From contig JAEMWC010001381.1 of the NCBI GenBank assembly GCA_016490735.1, positions 66,001-130,000 of the forward strand: 64,000 nt of DNA, written 5' to 3'. Positions 19,866 to 30,310 of this stretch are shown here, piece after piece (within the stretch, counting starts at the first letter, position 1; every line of letters starts with the position of its first letter). The stretch comes from Pachyseris speciosa (taxonomy: Eukaryota; Cnidaria; Anthozoa; Scleractinia; Pachyseridae). Both the position numbers and the translations under genes were made by a program. The notes beneath the pieces were generated by a model. That model did not search any database. It was not told the DNA's origin and worked only from the letters and a program-made list of their open reading frames with translations.

Positions 19866-21470
19866 CTTTTTACAGAAAAGGTTGGTGTCTTTTTAACTTG
19901 GACAGTACTAAACCAGGAAATACTGCAATAAGGAAACGAATACCGAAAGTGCGGAACATCTACACCCAAACAGCAAAAAGGAAAACACCAAAACGAAAAA
20001 GCGGAAAGGCGAAACAGCTGGTGAGATCACTCTTCCTGTGTTTAACACGGAAGCGGTAATTTTTCCGCATTAAACCAAACATCACGTTAAGGCATGATGT
20101 TATTTATGTCCATAGAATACCCTATTATACTCTCAATTCGCACATATTTGTTCATCCTATGGTGGTTTATGACGTAGCACAACCTGGCATTATAGCGAAT
20201 AATGGTGAAGGGTTGAAGGGCGTAGTTTCCCGCCTGAGTTGATATTTGTTACGTTCATACCATATCATCTCCAGCAAACTAGTTCCATGCCACGCAGAGC
20301 TCCCGTACTCGGAACGCAGCATTGCATCGGCTTTAATTGTTGTTGTTTTTTTTTTCTTAATTTAGTTGTTCCACAAACTAGCTGGAGACAGGCTAGCTGC
20401 GATGCATGGAAGTAGCAATTAATTAGAACTAATAAATGAAATACGGACCAGAAAATCCAGCAAAATTTCTTTGCTAATTACCTGCCATATACTAGAGTTA
20501 CCATTGGTCAGAGGTTTTCCATAAGTCGCGCATTGAAACGGAAAACAGACACATATCTCAATGTCCACATACGTCATTTTAAAAGACTGAAACCCTCTAA
20601 TCAGTAAATCGTAAAACGATTTAGTAAACTCAGAGACTCACAACACTATTCAGAGATCATATTTGAGCTCTCAGTCTAAAGGCTTCTTATTTTTCAACGT
20701 TTCACTGCGGACGTAATGTGCCCTTAATTTATAATAATTCATCCAGCATAAACCAGTGTGACGAATCATTCATTTCTGTCAATATATTTTTAGCCCATCT
20801 CAATGTTCGTGAGACAATTACACTATAAAGAGTCTAATTAGGGGGAAAAATTCACTCTTAGGCGTTAATAAACGGGAAGAAGATATTATTGTTGGTGAGA
20901 CAATTACACTATAAAGAATGTAACCCGTGAGAAAACAAAAACACTTTTGTCGTTAATAAAGGAAGATATTGAACAATTATTCTGCGAAATCGCGTCGAAG
21001 ATCGCCTGATACTTTGCCGACGAGGCCGTAGGCTGAGTTGGCTAAAATCAGGGGATATTCCGCCAGATTGAGCAGGATAATTGTTTGGTTACTCAACACA
21101 TTAATGACAAAGCACAGCCTTCTGCGTTTATTGCAAAAAAGTTGGAAAATTCGCCAGTTTTTCTCCGCGACATACAAATTATGTATATCGCAGGATATCT
21201 GTTGAGTACGCACGACTAATATTGAGCGCGCTGTGATCATATTTGGACATTGTTAAAATGTGTTGAAACATAAAAGGAATTAGTCGTTCGCTGTTCCGTT
21301 TTATGACAACGCCCCTTTAACATTTGGGTGTTTCGTGGTTTAGCACTGCCCAGCGAGTTCCCCTGTTTCGTTTTGGTTTTTAGCTGTTTTAGTATCGCTG
21401 TCTCCGTGTCGTGGGGTTTAGTGCTTTCCTTTTCTATATCTAGATAGACGATTAAGTGCCTTCAGAAGTC
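19866..21470. other. Region upstream of GPCR copy 2 without recognised gene
   Basis: GTGAGACAATTACACTATAA occurs twice (about 20809 and 20894). At about 20970-21085 a repeat with inverted AACAATTATYCTGC ends surrounds an open frame on the - strand. It looks like a dispersed repeat, not a gene. The last 150 bases before 21471 form the 5' region of the receptor gene. Confidence 0.45.
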
Positions 21471-21598
21471 ATGTCTTCGTACGCGGATTCAAAATCAGCC
21501 CAGATTGCTATCCCAATAGTACATTCCATACTGGCCATCTTAAACCTATCCGGGAACTCAATGGTTTGTGCTGTGACAATCAAGAACCCAGACATGAG
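21471..21598 (+). CDS. Class A GPCR copy 2, exon 1 (N-terminus, TM1)
   Basis: This short exon starts at ATG 21471 and ends AG|GTAGGA. It encodes a short N-terminus and TM1 with the conserved GN pair (HSILAILNLSGNSMV). The split codon AG|A completes an arginine with the first base of exon 2 (23635), so the join is in frame. Without this exon the receptor would lack TM1. The exon is too short to stand out as an open frame and was found by working back from exon 2. Confidence 0.85.
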
Positions 21599-21617
21599 GT
21601 AGGACAGGCAGCAGATA

Positions 21618-21641
21618 ATAATAACAACAACAACAACAACG

Positions 21642-21698
<57 letters not shown>

Positions 21699-21875
21699 TA
21701 GGCAGGAGAGGAAAGGTAACGGTGAAGGACGCTTCTTGGTTTCCCTAGACAGCTGGTTGCTGCCGGAAGCCAATGAAAACCATATTTGATCTGAGAGTAT
21801 TAGCAATAATAATAATAATAATAATAATAACAATAATAATAACTGAACAATAATAATAATAATAATAATAATAAT
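21618..21875. repeat. TAA/CAA microsatellites in GPCR intron 1
   Basis: AATAAT/ACAACA runs occupy about 21618-21697, and a second block lies at about 21805-21875. Poly-asparagine and poly-tyrosine frames here are artefacts. Confidence 0.9.
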
Positions 21876-22006
21876 GGAGCTTTATGCAAAAGTTCTAAAG
21901 CGATTCACAATAAAAAAAGAAAACAATAATAAAACTTACATTACCTAATGAATGAAATAATGTTTAACGTTTTCAGGGATGACTTAAAAGTACTAACACT
22001 GGATCA

Positions 22007-22139
22007 ATAATAATAACAATAATTTAGGACTTATATAGCGCATTTTCCATGTGTATATGTTCAAATGCGCTTTACAAGCAGTTTGAATTGGAATTTGGAA
22101 ATGTTGGTTTTTGTGGAGAGGGGAAAACCGGAGAACCCG

Positions 22140-22183
<44 letters not shown>

Positions 22184-22271
22184 AACCCACATATGACGTC
22201 GAGTCCGGGAATCGAACCCGGGCCACATTGGTGGAAGGCGAGTGCTCTCACCACTGCGCCATCCCTGCTCC
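22007..22271 (-). repeat. tRNA-derived SINE
   Basis: Read on the minus strand, the head resembles a tRNA gene: an A box near 22236-22263 (TGGCGCAGTGGTGAGAGC) and a B box GGTTCGATTCC near 22208-22218. A CCGGGTTCTCCGG-containing body follows, and the element ends in an ATAATAATAACAATAA tail at 22007-22025. It is not a functional tRNA because there is no acceptor stem. Sequence to its right (22280-22700) resembles another dispersed repeat, but no protein is recognised there. Confidence 0.75.
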
Positions 22272-23130
22272 CCTAATATATAGGTAGGAAGACAGTTCCA
22301 TAACTTGGGGGCACATACAGAAAATGCTCGGTCTCCATAACTTTTCAGATTTGATCTAAGAACTTGAAGCAGAAATTTAGATGAAGTTCTTAATTACCTA
22401 TTTGGGGTGTATAAGTGCTGAAGATTACTAATGTAACAAGGAACTAAGTTATTAGGAGCTTTAAAGTTATTAAAAGTAATTTTAAAGTAATACGATGTTC
22501 AACGGGCAGCCAATGAAGCTTCCTGAGCAATGGCGTGATATGGTCATACTTACAACCACCTAAAATTAAGCGAGCTGCGCAATTCTGTACGAGCTGTAAT
22601 TTATGTAAAAGGCAGCAAGGAAGGCCATATAGACGATTTAAGACGATTCAATTGCGTCAAACAAATTGGGCAAGATTCAGTGAAATAAATTGCCCGAAAA
22701 TTTTTTTCCGGCAAAACTGAATTGATCGGTCATTTTCCGATCCTTCTCAGAGATACAGTACGCGTGTTTCAGTCTCCTCCGTTTCTTTGTTTTCTTTTTA
22801 AATTACCGCAGAATCGCAGTGAAATACATGAAATTGCTGTGCTATCTCATTGATTTCGTGTAGATACACTGCATACTGTGGTTATTCGTTAAATTGTTGC
22901 TGGATACATTAGATTGCTGTTCAGACGTATCTCACTTACTTGATATTGATACCATAAGTTGTTTTATTATATGACTGGCTCTTTTAGCGGTCAAGATGAA
23001 TCAATTCTCCTGCTGTGATTGGCTACCCGCGAGGTCAAGATGGAGCCATTTTGTCCGCTCGGGATAGCCCGTTCGTCCCGCGTTTTACTGTCTTGTAATA
23101 GCGTCCTTTGAGTCATATAACAAATTCTTT

Positions 23131-23285
23131 ATTGACCAAGCTTGTTCCGTCAAGATGGCGGGATATTGGCTTCGTTCTTTTTTGCGTGTTTAGGGACCTC
23201 GACTTCGTGTCGGCCCATAAACACACATTTAAAATGAATTTGGCCAATATCCCGCCATCTTGACCTCATGCTTGGCCAATAACCC
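23131..23285. repeat. Hairpin MITE
   Basis: GTCAAGATGGCGGGATATTG (from about 23153) and its complement (to about 23265) form a 22-bp stem. Outer copies of TTATTGRCCAAGC extend the inverted repeat. It lies in intron 1 of the receptor. Confidence 0.65.
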
Positions 23286-23634
23286 ATACGTCTAGTTTCT
23301 CATTAAATTAATGTAGAGTTCTTTCAGTTACAGTGTACTAATATTTCACTACTTGCTGTGGATACAATAAGTTGTTGTGGTTTCTCATTAAATTGCTGTG
23401 GAATCGCTGACGATTGCATTAAAGTGATGTGGTATTAATCTCCTTAACTTGGTGTTGTCTTCATTTGCGTTAAATATTTAAATCTGGCGACTTTTATAGA
23501 ATTTTAACCAGGGGACTCTTTGTACTCAATATGATAAAATATTTTACTGTTGTTATCCTCATTTATTTCTATTTATTATTCATTTATTTATCAAATTTTT
23601 TATGCTACTGATAATTTGTCATTTATTTCCACAG

Positions 23635-23905
23635 AACATCGTTTAACTGCCTACTTATGAACCTCGCCATCGCCGACATGACTTCAGCCGTGTTTTTTGC
23701 ACCGCGTTACATTTTGTCAAACACTTTTACCCACCCAGATGGCGTGACTGGCACAGTGCTCTGCGAATTTGTAACAGGAGGTAACCTCGCCTGGCTTGCA
23801 AGTGGTGCCTCAGTGTTTACTCTGGTTGCCATAGCAATTGAACGCTATTTTGCCGTGATTTATCCCCATGGAAACAAGTGTAAACTTACCAACCGTAAAT
23901 TGAAG
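23635..23905 (+). CDS. Class A GPCR copy 2, exon 2 (TM2-TM3)
   Basis: The exon lies between CCACAG and AAG|GTATGC. It encodes TM2 with the N-L-A-x-A-D motif (NLAIADM), the TM3 cysteine (LCEF) and the ERY form of the DRY box (AIERYFAV), then the second intracellular loop. It begins one base into a codon and ends at phase 0, matching exons 1 and 3. The DRY-box and TM2 aspartate indicate a signalling-competent class A receptor. Confidence 0.9.
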
Positions 23906-25781
23906 GTATGCTAAGGAGTACTTCATTTAAAGATATTCATTGTTTATTTTTATTTGTGTATTTCCTTACTTTGTTTATGGCCAAATTAAAAATGTAAATT
24001 ATTTATTTACGAAATGTTCTAAAAACACAAAAGAATGAAAAAGATACAATCTGATTTTGTTAGAAGAAATTGAGATTATAATCAATTTTCAATGCTGTAT
24101 AATATTGCATAATATTACTCGGCATGCCCGAGTTGGAAACTGTGTAAAATTTCGGTTCCTGTGTAGTAAAATGCACAATACAATTACGTTACGGGGTTTT
24201 GATTGGCCACTGAACAATAGACGACACGTGGCAGTGCTTTCATTGGTTAAAGCAAACCGCATAGTCCAATGGTGGAAGTTATATAAATTTTTCAAGTAAG
24301 CCAAATACCAACTTTTCGAATAATTTTCTAATTTTATTTTCACGAGGATTGAGCCATTTTCGATAGCCATGCAAAAGAAGGAAATGAAATAAACTCCTTT
24401 CTGCTTAGCGTTTTTTCTCGGCTTCTGAAATGTGTATTAACGAGTGAATTTATTAGTCATGTTATGGGGAAGGTTTCAAGTTACATATTGCGGCGCTATG
24501 GAAATTATGGTCTGAAATCAAAATTTGTTTCTGTCGAACTACGAGAGGACTGCGCCATTTCGATTCGTGATGGCCTCGATGATGCCGTGTGTATTAAATA
24601 ATAGCTGGATTTGTAACGCTCTACGAGCTTCTACACGAAAGCTATGTCAAAAAATTTCGCTTCAGTTACTATCGCGAAACGCGAATCGCTAAGCGGGCGA
24701 CGCGATTTCCATCGCGCAGGAAACGCGACGCGACGGCAACTTATTACCTTTGAACGGTATTGGTCTGTAAGAGGTAAACCGGATATTACCACATATATAT
24801 TTGCGATTGGCAATCACTCTCGATGGAAACTCTCAACACAGTTTTATCCGCTTTGCTCGTACGTAAAAAGTTGGCCTTCTGCGAAACCAAAAACCTGCAT
24901 CACGTGGTATTCCGAGTAAACGCTTATCGAGCGTTTAGTTGATAGCCATAATTATAGCCTAAAAGAATCCTTCGCGGAGCACCATGGGTAAGAAAATATG
25001 GCAATCTGTGGATGAGAGAAATGCTGATTATGGTTAAGACATCACTGTCATTTCTCTGTACATGCGTACGTCACCCCTTCATGTAAGAAAACGTGAAATG
25101 GGAAACTCGAGTTTTTTGGCGGGGAATCGGATGTCCAACTACGTTTTTGAAGACAACAAGAAGACAACAAGAAAAGAAACTTATGACCTTTATGCTCTTT
25201 TATCAGTATCGGCATTGTTTTTTAAAAGCTAGATATTTATTAAAGGCTGAAACTTAAACTCGAGGGAAATAAAACAGATCAGAAGCATGTGCATGTCCCA
25301 TAACCTGACAGAAAGCGTTGTGAGAAAGATTTCAAGAAATAGTAGCGCGCTGAACGCTATCCACATACCTGCTTGTTTTGCAGTAAGTAACTTGGTATTG
25401 TAAAGACCCTCAAGGAAAACCACAAGTATAGTATACAAACACGTGCGATTAGTTTAATTTTTGCGTGTTGTAATTAATGCAGCCACAATACTTCACACTT
25501 GCTTTCCTGAGTTGGGAGAGTAGGGCATTCTTCGTAACTTCAAGAAAGTAGAAACACGAAAATGAAAGTCTATAATGCACAACCAAGACTGTGAATCTTT
25601 AAAGCTCCGCATAGTAAGTCAATGATTTTGAATTCCTACTCGCATGAAAACTACGTCCACTGTCGGTGAGAGTATATTGTGCCCCATCTCCGGCTGCTAT
25701 TTCTCATTACTTCTCTCCACCCCTCTCCCCCACCCGAGCAGAAAAGGAAAACTTTAAACATTTTACACGCTCCACTTTCAG

Positions 25782-26036
25782 GTAATTATCCCTTGCTCTT
25801 GGATCTTTGGAGCGATTATGATATTACCAGAGTTCCTGGTTAAAAGATTCAACAAAGAAACGCATTGGTGCATGGGAAAATGGCCCGAACAGTGGATGCC
25901 AAAAGCCTACAGCATAGCTTGGTTCCTGTTTCTGGCCTTTTTTCCAGTTTCAGTGATGGTCGCTCTGTACTCCAGAGTTGTCTTCGTGTTATGGGTGAAA
26001 CGTCAAAGATCTGACACAATTAACAATCAGGGACAG
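25782..26036 (+). CDS. Class A GPCR copy 2, exon 3 (TM4-TM5)
   Basis: This is a 255-bp phase-0 exon, the same size as its paralogue at 1086-1340. TM4 carries tryptophan (PCSWIFGAIM), the loop has the disulphide cysteine (HWCMGKWPE) and TM5 keeps its proline (FFPVSVMVALYSRVVF). It ends CAG|GTCAGT. Differences from copy 1 are scattered substitutions with no frame damage, consistent with constraint on both copies. Confidence 0.9.
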
Positions 26037-27207
26037 GTCAGTGGAAAGTTAAAACGAACAGCTGGACCATATTCGGACCAGGGGGTGGAAGTGGGAGTGG
26101 ATTCTGCCAGTTCAAAATTCTGACATTTATACTGTCTGTGAATAACAGGGAGCAATTGATGAATGGTAATCGACGGAGATATAGGGCGATTTATCTTATC
26201 GTTTCAGATTGTTCGAGCGACAAAAATACTCGCCCTTAATTTGCTCGGAACGTCGTCTCCAGATTTAATTGTTTATATCATTATTAGAACAGGCTTTTTG
26301 GCATTCGTATGATTGAAAAGCTCAAAACTTGGATCCATTTGGCGGTGGAGGATTTGCGTGATTGATTAACTTAACAAATGGTTCATGGCGGCGAATGCTG
26401 TTACTTCATAACGGTACCTTGCAGTTAGGGCGGGACTTAACATGGATTTGACGTTAATATCTCTATGCATAATCCCTATGCTCATCCCAAGAAGCTGTAT
26501 TGTGGGATATTTTGTGAACTTTTTTTTTTTGAACTTTTTTTTTTCTCAAAAGATTTGTTAAATTTAGGGAAATGGGGAATACTGAAGATTTAATGAAGGC
26601 ATAATATTGAAATTTGAAGTGGAAAATTAGTAGATGGACACCAAAACAGTTCCCCAGCAACCTTCAGCGCCCTTGGGAGGTGTCAACTGTCTGGTGGTAC
26701 CGTGTTTCAGAACATTTTTGTACATTTTAATCCCTGCTTTAAAGTCCTTAAAATTTCACTCCAATTCACCTTAAGTCCCAAGTTAAACGAAAAGAACAAC
26801 AACACAGCAATCGAATCTTGAAAGGCACGTTTTGCCGGAAATTGGAATATTTCAGTTTTTAATGAATACGTTTTAGAGTCCTTTTATGTTCAGTGCTCTT
26901 CGGTTGGTTTAGAGCGGTCTTCAGTTGAGTGTCGTTAAACGAAAACCGATTAAAGCAATTACTCTGACCAGTCACAACAAACAGAAACAGTGCAATGAGC
27001 CAATCAGAATACGAAGCAATTACATGTCTCTCGCAAAAAGGACGTGTACAATTCACGATTGGTGTCATTGGCCGAAAAACTGGCGCGAGTCTTGCTGGCC
27101 TCTTACAAAGCGATGCAATGCAAAACCAAAGCAAATGCAATTTACTTCCGATGCGCAACTGAAAACCGCTGTCAATTTCATTTTCATTTAATTTCTTTCT
27201 TTTGCAG
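26037..27207 (+). other. Last intron of GPCR copy 2
   Basis: The intron runs from GTCAGT to TTTGCAG. Large parts align with the corresponding intron of copy 1 (for example around 2400-2865 and 26800-27207), but the TG microsatellite and the hairpin element are absent. No other gene is seen. Confidence 0.7.
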
Positions 27208-27534
27208 GGTGTAATGAATGTGCGAAAGCGCGTCACTTTGATGGCCGTAAGTGTCAGTGTTATATTTGGAGTATGCTGGTTAACTGAATCTATCAGCTAC
27301 ATTCTGAGCATTTATACATCCGCGCACAGTTATATTGATATAACATACATAGCAACCTCGATAATGATAATGTTCAATGCGGCTATCAACCCGATTGTGT
27401 ATGCCTTGGTTAACACACGGTTTAGAGAGAAAATCAAGCGAATGATGTGCTGCGAGGGCAGAGAAACAGCTAACATTAGCCACCCTGATGGGGAACACTC
27501 GGGGACGGAAGTATCACTCAGCCGCACTTTATAA
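27208..27534 (+). CDS. Class A GPCR copy 2, exon 4 (TM6-TM7, short tail)
   Basis: This exon encodes TM6 with CWLT instead of CWxP, TM7 with NPIVY, and helix 8 with a CC pair. The reading frame ends at TAA 27532-27534, where copy 1 has CAA. The sequence after the stop remains similar to copy 1's last 31 codons but also carries a one-base deletion. So copy 2 has lost its distal cytoplasmic tail. The core receptor remains complete at 326 residues across four exons. Confidence 0.88.
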   Translation, partial: GVMNVRKRVTLMAVSVSVIFGVCWLTESISYILSIYTSAHSYIDITYIATSIMIMFNAAINPIVYALVNTRFREKIKRMMCCEGRETANISHPDGEHSGTEVSLSRTL

Positions 27535-27688
27535 TCGCCCCAGTCAGCAGCAGTCCTTCAAGGAACATGGGCATGAGCTACCTTAGGCATGAGCGATGTC
27601 TACCTTACGTTGAAGAGCTTATTTCCCGTTGATCTGTCATAACGATAGGCTAGACAGTTAAAGAAACTTGGTGTTCTGAATTAATTAA

Positions 27689-28041
27689 GGGGGCAGTCTG
27701 GTAGAATTTTTGAGCAAATAGGGTGAATTAAGAATGACAGAGAGAAGGTAAAAATGAATACACACATAATCCAGTCAGTCCGCTAACGGGATCAGGAGCT
27801 CTTTGCTGTGATGGCCTTTGTCTACTAATTATTCACTTTAAATATTAATTTTCAGCCCCATTCAAATCCAATACTTTCCAATTTTCCATAACTTTTATTT
27901 CTTCAATACTTCTCAGACATTGACTTTGCCAAGTACTTCGGCCTAATGGCGCCATTTTTCGATTGAATGAAATCTGGAAAGGATTTCTAAGAAAAACTGC
28001 TGAAATATAGGAAAAACAAGACATTTAACCAGACTGCCCCC
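27689..28041. mobile_element. piggyBac-type MITE flanked by TTAA
   Basis: Inverted ends GGGGGCAGTCTGGT and complement are each flanked by TTAA (27685-27688 and 28042-28045). The paralogous site after GPCR copy 1 (about 3335) lacks the insert, so the boundaries are confirmed by an empty site. It is 353 bp and has no coding capacity. Confidence 0.8.
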
Positions 28042-28205
28042 TTAAATAATTGTGTACATCTAATTAATGCGAAGTTGTATCGTATCGTATTAGTCACAAT
28101 TATTGTAGTAATTATAATAATTATTATTATTATGCATTGCTGTCACTATCTGGATTTTGACTGGCTACAAACACGCAGCTAATTACTGCTGGCACTGTTT
28201 TCGTT

Positions 28206-28315
28206 ACGTCATACTTGTAGACAATAGTTTTTATACATGTAGAGGTGACGTCATACCAACAGACAATAGGCTTCAGACATGTAGAAGTGACGTCATTTTG
28301 TAGACAATAATTTTA
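28206..28315. repeat. Tandem units each containing a TGACGTCA site
   Basis: Two full units and a partial third of about 50 bp share ACGTCAT...GTAGACAATAG...ACATGTAGARGTG. Each unit junction forms GTGACGTCAT, a full cAMP-response-element palindrome. The array lies 0.7 kb downstream of GPCR copy 2. Regulatory function is not shown. Confidence 0.5.
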
Positions 28316-28449
28316 CACAAGCGAGAAACACTTTTGCTTTGCTTAAGCTTTTCAAAACGGGGACGAGGTCGGTTAAAAGTATAAGTTTAATTTTTACAAC
28401 ATATGTCTTATAAAATCTTGCTGGAAACTTTTGGACCGCGCTTTAACCA

Positions 28450-29192
28450 CAGGGAATCCACACAAACTGTGTGACCGTTGGGTATTTTGAATTTTGTTGA
28501 AATGTATGGGAATATCGAAAAGGTTCTCCTTTCCGATTGGATGATAAGAAACAATGCCCTTTCATAAATTCGTCCCGCGGGAGGGGAAGTAGGGGTTAAA
28601 ATAAACAGCAGCGATCTTTCTACCAACAAGCCTGTTTATTTGCCCCTACCTTCCCTCCCGCGGGACGAACTTATGAAAGGGCATTGTTTGTTATCATCCA
28701 ATCGGAAAGGAGCAAACGGCGTGACTGTTACAGCCGGCACAGCAAAGTCCAGCTACGTATCCTTCGATCTTTGATTGCGAGATTTTTTAAATATTATTTG
28801 AGGTCTAGCGCTTCGAGTTTTGGACGAATTTCAAATATAATGGAGAAGAAACCTCTCACTTTCAGCTTGCCCAGTGTGCGGTTTGGAAGCTTTGCGATGG
28901 GTATTTGCTTGGACCAGTCCAAAATCGTGGAAATTAGATCTTTCATCCCTTGTCATTCTACCATAAGCTCAGGTAAACGTCGTACGCAAAACTCATCAAA
29001 TCGCTAAAATTCGCCGTTTTCAGCTACAAGAACGACAATACACAACATTTCAGATAAAAAGACGTTTATTTTGATCTTATATGTGGATATTAACCGTAGC
29101 ATATTACGATAATAGGAACCTTTTCGATATCCCCATACATTTCAACAAAATTCAAAATACCCAACGGCCACACAGTTTGTGTGGGTCCCCTG
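28450..29192. mobile_element. Non-autonomous transposon with about 75-bp inverted ends and inner hairpin
   Basis: The ends share CCACACAAACTGTGTG and then more than 50 further bases in inverted orientation (28457-28528 and 29116-29188). Inside, 28528-28715 is another inverted pair around GTCCCGCGGGAGGG. No transposase is seen. Short open frames within the arms are not supported as genes. The stretch to 29893 shows no gene. Confidence 0.65.
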
Positions 29193-29893
29193 TCATTGTC
29201 AGTCACTGAGATAGATGTATATCCTTAGTTTGGAATAATGACAACTACCCTTGTAAGGCTTTTGTTGACGGGCCAATCGGAGCACGTACTCAAATTCTGG
29301 TACACAGAGCAAGGAATTTGGCGCTGCTTCGCAGACGTTAGTAACCGGGGTTAGATTATGTCTGCGATGAAGCCTAGGACATCTGGGACTATTTCGAAAT
29401 AGGATTGGTCTGAACAGACGTTTACTTTCAATCAGATCACCGTCTATTCCAAATATCGCAATGCGCTCTCAATTTTCTGCTGTTCAGCTAAACACTGGAC
29501 GATTGATTTTGCTGGGATTATAGTTTGATAGGCCGGGTTAGCATTCACTTCCTTTACCGTTTCAGACAAGCCTTTAGCCATGGCTGCTAAGTACACCTAA
29601 ACTCATTTTTCTTTTCGCTAAAATAGATCTTTGCAACTGTTGGAAACGCATTGCGGCTTTTTTTTTTTTTTTAACCAAATCTGGACTAGTTATCTTAACT
29701 TTCCATAGGCTGTAAAAATTACAAACTTTGGCCACCATCTGTCTCACGACCGAGCTAGTGCGGGGCTTGGGTCTATTCTCATTTGACGTCACAAACTGAT
29801 TTGCATCGTGACAAGTCTTTTTTAAAATGCATGCAAAGCAGTTTGTTACGTGAAATCTAGAATAGACACACGCCCCTTCTGACTAGGTTGTGT

Positions 29894-30261
29894 AATAATA
29901 ATAATAATAATAATAATAATAGTAATAATAATAATAATAACTCAAGCAGTTTAAGGCCTGGGTTTAGAAATATCTTCAGAAATATGGTTCATCGCCAATA
30001 TCTTTCTCCAGATTGCCTAGAACCGGATGAAACTTTGCCTGAAGATAAATCTTGTTGTCCTTGTTTGCCTTAACGTATGATTTTGATCACGTGATCAGTC
30101 ACGTGATCTATGATGACATTAATTGTACTTGAAAATGTTAAGGATGATGAGAACTTCCCATGGGATGAATTTCGTTTCACTGTCATTCCTCTGGGATGTT
30201 ATATTACGAAAAACCCGTTTTCTCAAATAAACGTCCCTGACCCAGGCCTTAAACTGCTTGA

Positions 30262-30310
<49 letters not shown>
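29894..30310. repeat. Inverted-repeat element bounded by TAA microsatellites
   Basis: CTCAAGCAGTTTAAGGCCTG (from 29941) and its complement (to 30262) are inverted, each flanked on the outside by a run of AATAAT. The inner part contains TCACGTGA palindromes near 30088-30110. Asparagine-rich frames are repeat artefacts. Confidence 0.6.

Noticed and set aside
20977..21240. An 87-aa gene on the - strand
   Set aside because: It overlaps an inverted-end dispersed repeat, and no domain or splice context supports it.
21558..21833. Poly-asparagine and poly-tyrosine frames, also at 29888-30334 and 62008-62211
   Set aside because: They are translations of TAA/ATT microsatellites.
22196..22271. A tRNA gene
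   Set aside because: A and B boxes are present, but there is no acceptor stem and the sequence continues into a SINE body and tail.
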